Of a DNA stretch of 64,000 bases, positions 46,171 through 56,322 are shown in pieces. The notes beneath the pieces were generated by a model, which did not search any database, was not told where the DNA came from, and saw only the letters and a program-made list of their open reading frames with translations. Position 1 is the first letter of the stretch. The number at the start of each line of letters is the position of its first letter. The stretch covers positions 2,480,001 to 2,544,000 of the forward strand of contig NZ_CP069526.1 of assembly GCF_016889705.1 (NCBI RefSeq). The letters run 5' to 3'. The position numbers and the translations under genes are program-made. The DNA comes from Amycolatopsis sp. FDAARGOS 1241 (GTDB lineage Bacteria; Actinomycetota; Actinomycetes; Mycobacteriales; Pseudonocardiaceae).

Positions 46171-47304
46171 ATGGCAAGAAACATCATCACTCGCGTCGCA
46201 CTCGGAGCGGCCGCTGTTCTGGCGACCATCACGATCGGAGCGCCGGAGGCCTCGGCCTCCGGGGCCCAGGAGCACGGCGGCGCGGTGTTCGTGCAGACCG
46301 ACAGTCCGACGGGCAACGCTGTCGTCGCCTACCTGCGGTCCTCCGACGGGTCGCTGAAGCAAACGGCTGTCTACAAGACCGGCGGTCTCGGCGGCGTGCT
46401 GGACGGGTCCGTGGTCGACCACCAGGCCTCGCAGGGCTCGCTCGTCTACGACAAGCGCAATCAGGTCCTGCTTGCGACGAACGCCGGCAGTGACACCGTG
46501 ACGGTGTTCGCCGTGCGTGGTAGCCGGCTGATCCGCATCCAGACCATCTCCTCCGGCGGCCGTTTCCCGGTGAGCGTCGCGGTCCACCGCGACCGTGTCT
46601 ACGTCCTCAACGCCCTGGACGGCGGGTCGCTGCAGGGTTACTGGAACCTCGGCGGTCACCTGATCGCGTTGCCGGGGCAGCACCGTGCCCTCGGCCTCGA
46701 CCCGGCAGCCACACCGCAGTTCACCCACACCCCGGCCCAAGTCGAGTTCACGACGGATGGATCGCACCTCGTGGTGGCGACCAAGGCCGTGGGCGACAGC
46801 CTCATGGTGTACTCCGTCAACACTCTGCTCGGCCTGTCCGCCAAGGCGGTGGTCACGTCGACGGGTGCCGGCTCGGTTCCCTTCGGCTTCGTCTTCGACC
46901 ACGACGGTCGTCTCCTGCTCACGGAAGCCGGCCCGAACGCGGTCGCCTCCGGACACCTCGACAGGGCCGGGCGGGCGACGCTGTCCGAGCCCGTGCCCAC
47001 CGGTCAGCAAGCGACCTGCTGGATCACCACCGCCGGCGACTACGCCTATACCGCCAACGCCGGCAGCGGGAGCATCACGACCTACTACGTGGGCCAAGGC
47101 CGGCTCGACCTGATCGGTCAGACGCCTGCTTCGGCGGGGACGATCGACCTCACCGCGTCCGGGGACGGCAAATTCCTCTACGCGCAGACCGGCAAGGCCG
47201 GCGAAGTCGACGCCTTCCGCATCGGCCCCGACGGCAGCCTCACCGCGGTCGGCACGACCACCGTGCCCGACGCCGTCGGTGGCGAGGGGATCGCCGCCTC
47301 GTAA
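46171..47304 (+). CDS. Secreted lactonase-family beta-propeller protein
   Basis: 377 aa. A Sec signal peptide (about 30 residues, basic start, hydrophobic core, ending ASASG) directs export. The mature part is a seven-bladed propeller like 6-phosphogluconolactonase or YncE: repeats LVYDKRNQVLLATNAGSDTV, VEFTTDGSHLVVATK, ITTAGDYAYTANAGSGSI and FLYAQTGKAGEVDAFRIGPD. True activity is unknown for most members, and catalytic residues of lactonases are not strictly conserved. A copy of its last 35 codons and its terminator exists at 31870-32018. Confidence 0.85.
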   Translation: MARNIITRVALGAAAVLATITIGAPEASASGAQEHGGAVFVQTDSPTGNAVVAYLRSSDGSLKQTAVYKTGGLGGVLDGSVVDHQASQGSLVYDKRNQVLLATNAGSDTVTVFAVRGSRLIRIQTISSGGRFPVSVAVHRDRVYVLNALDGGSLQGYWNLGGHLIALPGQHRALGLDPAATPQFTHTPAQVEFTTDGSHLVVATKAVGDSLMVYSVNTLLGLSAKAVVTSTGAGSVPFGFVFDHDGRLLLTEAGPNAVASGHLDRAGRATLSEPVPTGQQATCWITTAGDYAYTANAGSGSITTYYVGQGRLDLIGQTPASAGTIDLTASGDGKFLYAQTGKAGEVDAFRIGPDGSLTAVGTTTVPDAVGGEGIAAS

Positions 47305-47311
47305 CGGACGG

Positions 47312-47344
47312 ACAGGTGGGTGCCGGAAACCCGCACCCACCTGT
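47312..47344 (+). terminator. Terminator after the lactonase gene
   Basis: Perfect 12-bp stem ACAGGTGGGTGC / GCACCCACCTGT with a 9-nt loop, 7 nt after the stop codon. Confidence 0.75.
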
Positions 47345-47574
47345 TGCGTCGCCGCATTGCCCGGTTCACCCGCGAGTGACGTCGGGCAGCCGACGCTCTG
47401 GGCCGCCGGCCCTGTCGACCAACTGCTTTTATTGCGTGTAGCCGGTGGGTGGGTACGGGGCCCTCCGGTTGGGTGGTGACGGCGTGACCGGTGTCCTCCC
47501 GGGAGTCACACGCTGGGCCTTGAGTAGGCCGATCAACGGAACGGGCAGGCCGATGCAGGGGCGTCTTCCCTCGA

Positions 47575-49299
47575 CTACGTGGTTGAACGCGACCACGGTG
47601 GCACCGCTTGCGCGCCGTTTGCGGCGCTTGGACCTGCCGCCCCGGACTCGGTGGGGCGGGCCTGCTCCGCCGGGAGCTCGACCTGAAGGGTGGTGCCCTC
47701 TCCGGGCGGGCTGTGCAGCGCCAGGTGGCCGCCGAGCGCCTCAGCTCGATCCTTGAGGCCGGTGAGACCGGTGCCGCGTGTGAGGCCGGCGCCGCCGCAG
47801 CCGTCGTCGTGGACGCGCACGTGCAGCACGCCCTCACCGGCGGCCACCTGGACCTCGGCGGTGGTGGCGTGCGCGTGCTTGGCCGCGTTCGTCAGCGCCT
47901 CGGCCACCACGTAGTAAGCGGCGGTCTCGACCGGCTCGGCCAGCCGCCCCTCCACCCGGACATCCAGCCGGACCGGGACCGCCGAGCGGCGCGCCAGCTC
48001 CTTCAGTGCAGAGGGCAGTCCGGACTCGGCCAGGATGGCCGGGTGCAGGCCGCGGGCGATCTCGCGCAGCTCGTCCAGCACCTCGACGAGCCCAGTGGCC
48101 ACCTCGTCCAACTGCCGCATCAGCTCACCGGCCCCGGTGGGCGCGGTCAGCTGCGCGGCCCGTAGCTGCAGGGCCAGGGAGACCAGATGCTGCTGGGCGC
48201 CGTCGTGCAGATTCCGCTCGATCCGGCGGCGGGTGGTGTCGGCGGCGGCCACGATCCGTGCCCGGGAAGCCGCCAGCTCTGTCTGGGCCTCGGCGTTGGC
48301 GATGGCGGTCGCGGCCAGTTCGGTGAACCCGGCCAGCCGCGCCTCGGAGTCGGCGGGCAGCGGCTCCTCTTGCGTGGATGACACGACGATGACGCCCCAC
48401 AGGCGGCCTCCGGCGCTGACCGGCACACCGACAGCCGCGCGGACGCCCAGCTCGCTGGCGACCTCGCAGTCCGGGCCGGCGGCGTCGGTGGAGCTGTCGA
48501 TCCGGGCGGGACGGCCAGTCTGGAACACCAGTGTGTACACGTTCCGCCCTCCGGGGCTCAGCCGGGTCCCGGTGGGGACGGCGGTGCCGGTGCTGCTCCA
48601 GGTGGCGACCACTTTCGCCGCGCCGTCGGAGTCGTACCGGGTCATCCATGAGTGGTGGGCGCGCAGCAGCCGTCCGGCTTCCTCGGCGACCGCGGCGAAC
48701 ACCTCCTGCGGCGGCGGCGCCCGGGCCACCAGCGTCGCCACCCGCCGCAGCGCCGCCTGCTCGTCGGCGAACCAGCGCAGCTGCACCCGCGCCTGCGAGT
48801 TGGCGATCGCGGTGGCCACCAGTTCGGCGAACCCGGCCAGCCACGCCTCGGAGTCGGCCGGCAGCGGCTCCTCGTGCGTGGATGCGACGACCATGACGCC
48901 CCACAAGCGGCCCTCGACGCTGACCGGCACGCCGACAGCCGCGCCGTAACCGAATTCGCGGGCGAGGTCGGCGACGGGGCCCGTGACGTCGCTGGAGCTG
49001 TCGATCCGGGCAGGACGGCCCGTTCGGAACACCAGCGTGTACACGTTCGGCCCTCCGGGGCTCAGCCGGGTTCCGGCGGGGGCGGCGGCGCCCGTGCTGC
49101 TCCACGTGGCGACCACTTTCGCCGCGCCATCGGACTCGTACCGGATCATCCACGAGTGATCGGCGCCGAGCAGCCGCCCGGCTTCTGCAGCGACCGCGGA
49201 AAAAACCTCCTCCGGCAGCGCTGCCCGGGCCACCAGCGTCGCCACCCGCCGCAGCGCCGCCTGCTCCCCGGCTATGCGATCGCTTCGCTGAGTGACCAT
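47575..49299 (-). CDS. Two-component sensor histidine kinase with tandem GAF domains (NarL/DesK group)
   Basis: 574 aa, no membrane segment, so a cytosolic sensor. Two nearly identical GAF domains (residues about 12-171 and 180-339) are followed by a HisKA_3 dimerisation helix, RRRIERNLHDGAQQHL with the phospho-accepting His at 365. The HATPase shows N box NAAKHAHAT, DDGCGGA and GTGLTGLKDR. ATG 49299 follows GGAGGCTTG. No response regulator lies next to it, so its partner must be elsewhere. GAF domains of this type may bind small molecules, haem or flavin; no diagnostic residue was seen. Confidence 0.9.
   Translation of the reverse strand: MVTQRSDRIAGEQAALRRVATLVARAALPEEVFSAVAAEAGRLLGADHSWMIRYESDGAAKVVATWSSTGAAAPAGTRLSPGGPNVYTLVFRTGRPARIDSSSDVTGPVADLAREFGYGAAVGVPVSVEGRLWGVMVVASTHEEPLPADSEAWLAGFAELVATAIANSQARVQLRWFADEQAALRRVATLVARAPPPQEVFAAVAEEAGRLLRAHHSWMTRYDSDGAAKVVATWSSTGTAVPTGTRLSPGGRNVYTLVFQTGRPARIDSSTDAAGPDCEVASELGVRAAVGVPVSAGGRLWGVIVVSSTQEEPLPADSEARLAGFTELAATAIANAEAQTELAASRARIVAAADTTRRRIERNLHDGAQQHLVSLALQLRAAQLTAPTGAGELMRQLDEVATGLVEVLDELREIARGLHPAILAESGLPSALKELARRSAVPVRLDVRVEGRLAEPVETAAYYVVAEALTNAAKHAHATTAEVQVAAGEGVLHVRVHDDGCGGAGLTRGTGLTGLKDRAEALGGHLALHSPPGEGTTLQVELPAEQARPTESGAAGPSAANGAQAVPPWSRSTT
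48283..49266 (-). repeat. Intragenic tandem duplication of the GAF-coding segment
   Basis: The two segments 48787-49266 and 48283-48762 (offset 504 nt = 168 codons) encode the same GAF domain. Long identical stretches such as EQAALRRVATLVARA, AAKVVATWSSTG, TRLSPGG.NVYTLVF and EEPLPADSEA occur in both. The nucleotide identity is high by eye, implying a fairly recent duplication or ongoing gene conversion. Confidence 0.85.
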
Positions 49300-49902
49300 C
49301 AAGCCTCCGCTCCGGCGGCAGCCACGCCGCCTTCTCACCAGATGCCCACCGGCGCCCGCGCGCTCCCAGCCGGCAGGCGGGCCACGAACGGTCCGGGTGG
49401 ACATGCCCGGCCACCCACCGCCACCAGCGAGGATCCGGCCGCCGATCGCATCGCCACCACCTGCGTGACCAGCGGCGACAATTCCGACATAACCCGACGG
49501 TACTGCAGACTTCGTGGGACGAGGAGACGCCCGACCATCTCGGATTTGAGAAGGGTGACCGTGCGGCAGCACAGGTACCGCGTGAGCGGACCGCAGCTTC
49601 GCGCCGAGGATCGTGCCTTCAGCGACCGGGACCGGCGGGGGAACAGTGCGTCGGCGCCGCGTACCGGAGGACGACGGGAGTCCGTGGGTGTGGGCGACGA
49701 TTGGCTGCTCGCGCCCTCTGGGAGTCGATCAATCCGGCGCTTGTGCGGGTTGCGGCCTTCGCTGGATCCGCAGCTGTTCACGCGCGGCCGGCCGCGGTTC
49801 TCCCCGGCAATAGCAGCGGCTCGATCAGGCGGCCTCAGCCGGCGGTAAGAACCGACCGTCGACTGACGCCGACAAGAAGACCAGTACAGAGGGGAGGGCC
49901 GT
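49300..49902. other. No gene identified
   Basis: 603 bp between the divergent histidine kinase and the small ORF. It presumably contains both promoters. A plus-strand frame reads WESINPALVRVAAFAGSAAV without a start; I do not recognise it. Confidence 0.35.
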
Positions 49903-50121
49903 ATGGCCGAAGCAAACAGCCGGCTGAACTCCGCGGACAGGCGTTGGCGCGTAGCGAAGGCTGCGGCCCCGCGTTCGCCCGACGCGGTCGAGTACCGGCG
50001 CGACGAGCACCCTCACGGAATTCGAGTGGCGGCGCGCCGTCGAGGCTCACGGCTGTCCCAGTGGAAGGCGGAGATCCTTCAGCAGGACGATCTGACCATC
50101 GCGTTGCGCGGAGTGCTATGA
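49903..50121 (+). CDS. Small hypothetical protein coupled to the CGNR gene
   Basis: 72 aa, basic. ATG 49903 has GGGGAGGGCC just upstream, and its stop overlaps the CGNR start (ATGA). Good initiation signals and coupling argue for translation; the sequence (WRVAKAAAPRSPDAVEYRRD, WKAEILQQDDLTIALRG) matches no family I know. It could be a leader peptide or a remnant. Confidence 0.45.
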   Translation: MAEANSRLNSADRRWRVAKAAAPRSPDAVEYRRDEHPHGIRVAARRRGSRLSQWKAEILQQDDLTIALRGVL

Positions 50122-50753
50122 CGCGCCGTGAACGGGTCGCCGGCCAGGAGCTGCCGATCGACCTGATGAACACCGTCTGGGCCAGCGGCAAAGGGGCCGA
50201 TGATGCGCTTTCCACCGCCGACGGTGCGCTTGAGTGGATTCGAGAGATCCTGCCCCGTCTCGAGCAACGTCCGAGCTCGCTCGACCACTGGCTGCCGTGC
50301 GCAAGCCCGTTGAGTGTGAAGCAGACGGCGTTCGACCTGCGCCGGCTGCGCGACGCGCTGAGGCGGCTGGCTGCCGACGCAACGGCGGACGAGCGCCGTG
50401 CGGGGGTCGGGTCCGGCTTGCCCGATCACCAGGTCGCAGTCGACATGCTCAACAGTGCCGCGGCCCGTGGCGCGGTGTCGCCCGCGCTGGTGTGGACTGG
50501 TGAAAGCGCGCCGACGCTCGTGCTCCAGGGTGACGTGCCTGGCGGTGTCGCCGTCACTTCGCTCCTGGCACGCCAAGCGGTGCGCCTCTTCGGCAGCGAA
50601 GAGAGAAGGCGCCTGCGTGCCTGCGCCGCGCCGGGCTGCGCGAACTACTACCTGTCAGGTCATGGGCGCCGAAGGTGGTGCTCGCAGACTTGCGGAAACA
50701 GGGCACGCGTCGCCCGGTTCAACGACAAGCAGTCGTCGGACGCGGCCCGATGA
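50118..50753 (+). CDS. CGNR zinc-finger protein (ABATE domain)
   Basis: 211 aa. The N-terminal ABATE-type domain (LPIDLMNTVWASG at about 10) is followed by a C-terminal zinc finger with CAAPGC and WCSQTCGNRARVARF. The four cysteines and the CGNR signature are intact. These are putative stress-induced transcription regulators in actinobacteria. Its start lies in the stop of the preceding small ORF; trxB begins about 110 nt later with its own ribosome site. Confidence 0.85.
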   Translation: MTRRERVAGQELPIDLMNTVWASGKGADDALSTADGALEWIREILPRLEQRPSSLDHWLPCASPLSVKQTAFDLRRLRDALRRLAADATADERRAGVGSGLPDHQVAVDMLNSAAARGAVSPALVWTGESAPTLVLQGDVPGGVAVTSLLARQAVRLFGSEERRRLRACAAPGCANYYLSGHGRRRWCSQTCGNRARVARFNDKQSSDAAR

Positions 50754-50861
50754 CGAGTCCGGGAACGCGACCACGGCATGCCCTGAACCGCACTCGGCGG
50801 TGGAAGGGTGCGGGTCGCCTTCGACGATCTACTGGTACGCACTACGAGCGGAGGTTCACGG

Positions 50862-51854
50862 GTGGCTGCCGAGGAAATCAGGAACCTGATCATCGTGGGG
50901 TCGGGTCCGGCCGGTTACACGGCTGCGGTGTACGCGGCCCGGGCGCAGCTGGAACCGCTGGTGTTCGAGGGCACGCAGTTCGGTGGTGCGTTGATGACGA
51001 CCACGGAGGTCGAGAACTTCCCGGGCTTCCGCGACGGCATCCAGGGCCCGGACCTGATGGAGGAGATGCGCAAGCAGGCCGAGCGTTTCGGGGCGGAGCT
51101 GCGCGCGGAGGACGTCGAATCGCTGGAGCTGACCGGCGACGTCAAGTACGTCGTCGCGAACGGCACGCGCTACGCCGCGCGCGCCGTGGTGCTGGCGATG
51201 GGGGCGGCGGCCCGGTATCTGAACGTGCCGGGTGAGCAGGACCTGCTGGGGCGTGGGGTGTCGGCCTGTGCGACCTGTGACGGGTTCTTCTTCCGCGATC
51301 ACGACATCGCCGTGGCCGGGGGTGGTGATTCGGCGATGGAGGAGGCGACGTTCCTGACGAAGTTCGCGAAGTCGGTGACGATCGTGCACCGGCGCGACGA
51401 GTTCCGCGCCTCGAAGATCATGCTGGAGCGGGCGCGGGCGAACGACAAGATCAAGTGGCAGCTGAACTCGCAGATCACGGGTGTCGAGGGGGACGGCAAG
51501 GTTTCGGGCCTGACGGTGAAGGACACCCGGACCGGCGAGGAGAAGCAGCTGGACGTGACCGGGTTCTTCGTCGCGATCGGGCACGACCCGCGCAGCGAGC
51601 TGGTGCGGGGCCAGGTCGAGCTGGACGAGGACGGTTACGTGGTGACGCGGGGTCGTACGTCGTACACGAACGTGCCGGGGGTGTTCGCGGCCGGTGATCT
51701 GGTGGATCGCACCTATCGGCAGGCGATCACGGCGGCGGGTTCGGGGTGCAGCGCGGCCATCGACGCGGAACGATGGCTGGCCGAGCACGGCGACCCGGAT
51801 GCCCACGAGGCGGCCGAGCTGGTCGGCGGCGGCTACGGCGCCGGCGCCCGTTGA
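50862..51854 (+). CDS. trxB: Thioredoxin reductase
   Basis: 330 aa FAD/NADPH flavoprotein. The FAD site is [18 protein letters not shown], the redox-active disulfide [10 protein letters not shown], the NADPH site [15 protein letters not shown], and the FAD-binding end [21 protein letters not shown]. It passes electrons from NADPH to the thioredoxin encoded 46 nt downstream. GTG 50862 with GGAGG 7 nt upstream is preferred over a start 54 nt earlier that lacks such a site. The last 25 residues form a loose Gly/Ala-rich tail. Confidence 0.95.
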   Translation: MAAEEIRNLIIVGSGPAGYTAAVYAARAQLEPLVFEGTQFGGALMTTTEVENFPGFRDGIQGPDLMEEMRKQAERFGAELRAEDVESLELTGDVKYVVANGTRYAARAVVLAMGAAARYLNVPGEQDLLGRGVSACATCDGFFFRDHDIAVAGGGDSAMEEATFLTKFAKSVTIVHRRDEFRASKIMLERARANDKIKWQLNSQITGVEGDGKVSGLTVKDTRTGEEKQLDVTGFFVAIGHDPRSELVRGQVELDEDGYVVTRGRTSYTNVPGVFAAGDLVDRTYRQAITAAGSGCSAAIDAERWLAEHGDPDAHEAAELVGGGYGAGAR

Positions 51855-51900
51855 TCTTTCCGAGTCTTCCCGAGTTTCCGACCACCTGAAGGAGAAACCG

Positions 51901-52224
51901 ATGGCCAACACCGTGAAGGTGACCGACAAGAGTTTCGTGGATGACGTGCTCACCAGTGAGAAGCCGGTTCTGGTCGATTTCTGGGCGACCTGGTGCGGGC
52001 CGTGCAAGATGGTCGCGCCGGTGCTCGAGGAGATCGCGGCCGAGAACGGTGAGAAGCTGACCGTCGCGAAGCTCGACATCGACGAGAACCCGAACACGGC
52101 GCGTGACTACCAGGTGATGTCGATCCCGACGCTGATCCTGTTCCAGGGCGGCAGGCCGGTGAAGCAGATCGTCGGTGCCAAGCCCAAGGCCGCGCTGCTG
52201 TCCGACCTGGCCGACGTGCTCTGA
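51901..52224 (+). CDS. trxA: Thioredoxin
   Basis: 107 aa, canonical. Active site [15 protein letters not shown], the cis-Pro loop MSIPTLILF, and VGAKPKAAL at the end. RBS AAGGAG lies just before the ATG. It forms a bicistronic unit with trxB, as in many actinobacteria, and provides cytosolic disulfide reduction (ribonucleotide reductase, Msr). The terminator that follows ends the unit. Confidence 0.96.
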   Translation: MANTVKVTDKSFVDDVLTSEKPVLVDFWATWCGPCKMVAPVLEEIAAENGEKLTVAKLDIDENPNTARDYQVMSIPTLILFQGGRPVKQIVGAKPKAALLSDLADVL

Positions 52225-52239
52225 CCGAGCACGCGCCGT

Positions 52240-52303
52240 CCGGCCGTGCGAGAACCCGGGCCTGCGGGAATCGCCCCGCCGACCCGGGTTCTCGCACGGC
52301 CGG
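52240..52303 (+). terminator. Strong terminator after trxBA
   Basis: A 21-bp perfect inverted repeat (52240-52260 with 52283-52303), with a loop that contains a further small GC stem. It begins 16 nt after the trxA stop and ends about 30 nt before the TetR start. Confidence 0.9.
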
Positions 52304-52334
52304 CGTGACAGTGATCGTCCGGAAGGAGGGGTGC

Positions 52335-53057
52335 ATGGCCGGAGCACGCAGGCGAGCCGGCGATCGTCCTCGTGCCGCGAACTCCGCGGGCGAGGCGGAC
52401 CGGCCGGGACTTGGTGGCCGGCCTCGCGACACAGCCCTGGACGAGGCGATCGTCCGTGCCACCCGTGAGCGGTTGGTCCGGGACGGCTACTCCGACATGA
52501 CCATCGGCGACATCGCGGCCGATGCCAAGGTCACGCGCCGCACGCTGTATCTGCGGTGGAGCACCAAGTTCGACCTGGTCGTGGATGCCCTCGACTACGG
52601 TTTCCGCAAGCAGGGCGAAGTACACACCGTCGACCTGAGCGGCCTGGAGCCCCGTGAGGCACTCGTGGAAGCCGTCCGCCGGGTGGACCCCGCCTACCAC
52701 AGCCCCGACGCCATGGTGCTGATGGGCGATTTCGCGGGCGAGGCCAACCGCACTCCCGAGCTACTGGAAATCCTGCGCAAGCACGCCGTCCAGCCCCGCG
52801 TCGGGCTCCTCGAGAAGGTGCTGACCCAGCTGCAGCAACGTCGCGCGGTCAGCGACGGCATCGACGTCCGCACAATCGCAACCATGTGCTTCGGTACCTA
52901 CTTCGCGCCGTTCTACCGCGGCGAGGTGGCCAAGGACATCCCCGACGACGTCGTGGCCGTCCTGTGGCCGGCCATCGTCGCCCGCACCACGACGATGAGG
53001 CGACGGTCCACCACGCGGCCCGGCGCGGCAGGTAGCGATGGTCACGGTGCCAAGTGA
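52335..53057 (+). CDS. TetR/AcrR family regulator
   Basis: 240 aa. A basic, disordered N-terminus of about 35 residues precedes the TetR helix-turn-helix (TRERLVRDGYSDMTIGDIAA, DAKVTRRTLYLRWSTKFDLV). The C-terminal ligand domain has the TetR_C-type EPREALVEAVRRV and FGTYFAPFYRGEV. ATG 52335 follows GGAAGGAGGGG; an earlier GTG lies in the trx terminator. The target is unknown; no divergent gene is near. Confidence 0.88.
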   Translation: MAGARRRAGDRPRAANSAGEADRPGLGGRPRDTALDEAIVRATRERLVRDGYSDMTIGDIAADAKVTRRTLYLRWSTKFDLVVDALDYGFRKQGEVHTVDLSGLEPREALVEAVRRVDPAYHSPDAMVLMGDFAGEANRTPELLEILRKHAVQPRVGLLEKVLTQLQQRRAVSDGIDVRTIATMCFGTYFAPFYRGEVAKDIPDDVVAVLWPAIVARTTTMRRRSTTRPGAAGSDGHGAK

Positions 53058-53849
53058 CGGCGGGGTTGTCTCGCCCGTTGCCGAGTTGGAGGGTTGACTG
53101 TTGCGCAGCCGGCGGATTGAGGTCGCGGGAACCGAGCGCCCATTGAGTCTCATCAGGACTCGGTGTGGCCAACTCGTGGCGACGGTCGCGCCACCTCGGG
53201 TGCACTTCGTCGTCCCCTTCGACCACCCCGGGGCACTGACGCTGCGGTTCCCCGGGCGTCACTTTCCATGTCACAGCTGCTGTGGTGCGACGTGAGGAAA
53301 TCGTTCACTGTCGGCACCTCCCTCGGAAGAATGTGGCAAATGATCGTCGCATTCGCAAAAGGCGACAGCGTGATTTGAGCGCCGGGTGCCAGTTCCCGTC
53401 ATGATCCACAATGGATCGTGTCGGGACGTGCGGGTGAGTCGGCGCACCGGGACGCTCGGCCGCCAGGCTCGGCTCCACGCGGCGTCACCGGCGACAAGGC
53501 CCATGCAGCTATCCGTACCTGCTGAGTGACCGCCAGCCGGTACGGCCGCTACCGGCTGGCCGGTAACCGCGCGTACCACCAGCAATGGACACGCAACGGC
53601 CGCTGGTGGCAATGTGCGCAGGCGGCGGCGATGCGACTCTGTAGCCGTGGCATCGCCGAACCAGCTGTCCTGTCAGGGTCCCGGCTCCGAGGACTGCGGC
53701 GGGGGTTGTCCGATGCTCCCCGTGGCTTCTTTGTCACTGGGGGGTTGACTTGATGAGGACCATATAGTCCAGTAGGGTTCGAACAGCCGAGGTGTGACAG
53801 GGGAAGGAGCCGGCTCCCGGCGACCGGTTGCGAACGGTGCAAGAAGCGG
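53058..53849. other. Non-coding or unassigned region
   Basis: About 790 bp with no supported gene. It holds palindrome site B (53756-53771) and TTGACT at 53746-53751, a possible -35, near the small ORF at 53850. Frames on both strands are short and unmatched. Confidence 0.4.
53756..53771. promoter_or_regulatory. Palindrome AGGAC-CATATA-GTCCA (site B)
   Basis: A near-perfect 16-bp dyad with a TATA-containing centre, just downstream of TTGACT and about 80 nt upstream of the small ORF and the reductase fragment. It fits the same consensus as 58250-58265 and 60716-60731. Confidence 0.5.
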
Positions 53850-54152
53850 ATGTATCCGGTGCGGCCGGGCGATCCGTCGCGATATCCCACCGAGAATGAA
53901 GGCCTTACGAAGCTCATGCCGACCTGCTCCGTCACCGGGGTCACCACGAAGGCGCGGATATTTGCGCATGCCGCACAGGGTGCGCGGTACGTGTGGAAGG
54001 TTGCCGGGCTCGTGGACACACCGGCGAACCGCACGTGGAACAAGACCCGCACCCGGCCGGGCGACCGGTACGACAGTGACCTCCACTGTGTGAGTGCCGG
54101 CTACGACGAGCACCGCGAGCCGTTGTGGGAAGAACGGCACGAGGGCGGCTGA
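53850..54152 (+). CDS. Hypothetical protein upstream of a truncated reductase
   Basis: 100 aa from ATG 53850; the stop overlaps the next start (TGATG). Upstream in frame lies CERCKKRMYP, a CxxC pair, so the true protein may start earlier, but no start codon is found there. The rest has two cysteines (LMPTCSVTG, LHCVSAG) and many aromatic and basic residues. I do not recognise the family. Placement behind palindrome B suggests regulated expression. Confidence 0.4.
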   Translation: MYPVRPGDPSRYPTENEGLTKLMPTCSVTGVTTKARIFAHAAQGARYVWKVAGLVDTPANRTWNKTRTRPGDRYDSDLHCVSAGYDEHREPLWEERHEGG

Positions 54153-54445
54153 TGAACCTTCCTAGCTCGTGGCAGACAGTGCCAGTGCTGCAGATCGTGC
54201 CCGAGGCGCCGCGGACCGAGACCCCCCGGCTGAGGCTCTCCCGCCCTCGTCCCGTTTCGGCAGGTCGGCACTACGTCGTGCGCCACACCTCACCAGATGG
54301 CTTCCGCGCGCAGCGGTCGTACTCGGTCGCCGGCGCGCCAGGGGGAGACACGGTTGGCCTCGCCGTCGAGCTGCCACCCGACGGCGCGGTACCGAGCTTC
54401 GAGCACGGTGTCGTCCGGCCTGAACGTTTCGGTCCGACAAGGTGA
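54152..54445 (+). pseudogene. Ferredoxin/NAD(P)H reductase-like protein, N-terminal fragment
   Basis: 97 aa. The sequence SSWQTVPVLQIVPEAPRTET, a degenerate FAD-domain strand, then QRSYSVAGAP (the RxYS FAD motif) and VRP is the start of an FNR-type oxidoreductase. It stops where the domain should continue, so the rest of the FAD domain and the whole NAD domain are missing. The start is coupled to the previous ORF. It may be a truncated remnant retained by its position upstream of ctaD. Confidence 0.6.
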
Positions 54446-54549
54446 GCTCTCCCCGAAAGATCAGTCCGGAGCGGCACCGTCGAACGGTTCCCGGCTCCGC
54501 ACCCAGGATCGAAAAGCCAGCCAGTCCAGCATCCAGCCCGGAGGAAATC

Positions 54550-56322
54550 ATGCGCACCACCGCGCCCAGGCCGATCGCAACGCGGCCCTATCCCACGCGC
54601 GTGTCCACGAAGGGCGCCGCGTTGCTTCGGTTGATGCGCACGACGGACCACAAGCAGATCGGCGTGATGTACCTGGTCACGGCGTTCGGGTTTTTCATGG
54701 CGGGCGGCGCGATGGCGATGCTGATCCGCACGGAGCTGGCGCGGCCGGGGCTTCAGTTCCTGTCGCAAGAGCAGTACAACCAGCTGTTCACGATGCACGG
54801 CACGGTCATGCTGCTGATGTATGCGACCCCGGTCCTGTTCGGGTTCGCGAACTTCGTGCTGCCGTTGCAGATCGGCTCCCCCGACGTCGCGTTCCCGCGG
54901 CTGAACGCGTTCTCGTACTGGCTCTACCTCTTCGGCAGCCTGATCGTCATCTCCGGCTTCCTGACGCCGGGGGGCGCTGCCGAGTTCGGCTGGACGGGTT
55001 ACACGCCACTGTCGGAGTCCGTCCACACACCAGGCCCCGGTACTGACATGTGGATCGCCGGCCTCATCGTTTCCGGGCTCGGCACGATCCTCGGTGCGGT
55101 CAACATGATCACCACCGTGGTCTGCCTGCGCGCGCCGGGCATGACGATGTACCGGATGCCCATTTTCACTTGGAACATCCTCATCACCAGCATCCTGATC
55201 CTCGTCGCGTTCCCGATCCTCACGGCCGCGTTCTTCGGCCTGGAGGCCGATCGCCGTTTGGGCGCGCACGTGTTCGACCCGGCCAACGGCGGCGTGATCC
55301 TGTGGCAGCACCTGTTCTGGTTCTTCGGCCACCCCGAGGTCTACATCATCGCGCTGCCGTTCTTCGGGATCGTGTCCGAGATCTTCCCGGTCTTCAGCCG
55401 CAAGCCCCTCTACGGGTACAAGGGCCTGATCTTCGCGACCCTGGCTATCGCCGCGCTCAGTGTTTCCGTGTGGGCGCACCACCTCTATGCGACCGGTGCC
55501 GTGTTGCTGCCGTTCTTCTCCTTCATGACCTTCCTCATCGCCGTCCCGACCGGCGTGAAGTTCTTCAACTGGATCGGCACGATGTGGAAGGGCCAGCTGT
55601 CCTTCGAGACGCCGATGATCTTCGCTGTCGGCTTCCTGGTGACGTTCCTCCTGGGCGGCCTGACCGGTATCCTGCTGGCCGCCCCGGCCATCGACTTCCA
55701 CGTCTCCGACACCTATTTCGTGGTGGCGCACTTCCACTACGTGCTCTACGGCACGATCGCGTTCGCGACCTTCGCCGGCATCTACTTCTGGTTCCCGAAG
55801 ATCACGGGCCGGATGATGGACGAGAAGCTCGGCAAGTGGCACTTCTGGACGACGTTCATCGGCTTCCACGGCACGTTCCTGGTGCAGCACTGGCTCGGCG
55901 CCGAGGGCATGCCGCGCCGCTACGCCGACTACCTCGCCAGCGACGGGTTCACCACGCTCAACACGATCTCCACGATCGGCGCGTACATCCTGGGCGCGTC
56001 CACGCTGCCGTTCATCTGGAACGTGGTCAAGAGCTACCGCTACGGCGAGATCGTCACCGTCGACGACCCGTGGGGCTACGGCAACTCCCTCGAATGGGCC
56101 ACGTCCTGCCCGCCGCCGCGGCACAACTTCACCGAGCTGCCCCGCATCCGCTCCGAACGCCCCGCGTTCGAGCTGCACTACCCGCACATGGTGGAGCGCA
56201 TGCACGCCGAAGGGGAGATCGGCTTCTTCGGCAAGCCGCGCCACGGGGCCGCACCTTCGCAGAAACTCGTCGAGGCCACCATGCCGGGCAGCCACGACAC
56301 CGACAACGCGGGCGAGCAATAG
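54550..56322 (+). CDS. ctaD: Cytochrome c oxidase subunit I
   Basis: 590 aa, twelve predicted membrane helices. Haem and copper ligands and channel residues are visible: [15 protein letters not shown] (haem a His), [17 protein letters not shown] (CuB His and cross-linked Tyr), WAHHLYATG (CuB His pair), and [11 protein letters not shown] (haem ligands). ATG 54550 follows GGAGGAAATC; 35 upstream in-frame codons are not conserved. Subunits II and III are not adjacent, as is common for ctaD in actinobacteria. It is the catalytic core of the aa3 oxidase. The long C-terminal tail is cytoplasmic. Confidence 0.95.
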   Translation: MRTTAPRPIATRPYPTRVSTKGAALLRLMRTTDHKQIGVMYLVTAFGFFMAGGAMAMLIRTELARPGLQFLSQEQYNQLFTMHGTVMLLMYATPVLFGFANFVLPLQIGSPDVAFPRLNAFSYWLYLFGSLIVISGFLTPGGAAEFGWTGYTPLSESVHTPGPGTDMWIAGLIVSGLGTILGAVNMITTVVCLRAPGMTMYRMPIFTWNILITSILILVAFPILTAAFFGLEADRRLGAHVFDPANGGVILWQHLFWFFGHPEVYIIALPFFGIVSEIFPVFSRKPLYGYKGLIFATLAIAALSVSVWAHHLYATGAVLLPFFSFMTFLIAVPTGVKFFNWIGTMWKGQLSFETPMIFAVGFLVTFLLGGLTGILLAAPAIDFHVSDTYFVVAHFHYVLYGTIAFATFAGIYFWFPKITGRMMDEKLGKWHFWTTFIGFHGTFLVQHWLGAEGMPRRYADYLASDGFTTLNTISTIGAYILGASTLPFIWNVVKSYRYGEIVTVDDPWGYGNSLEWATSCPPPRHNFTELPRIRSERPAFELHYPHMVERMHAEGEIGFFGKPRHGAAPSQKLVEATMPGSHDTDNAGEQ

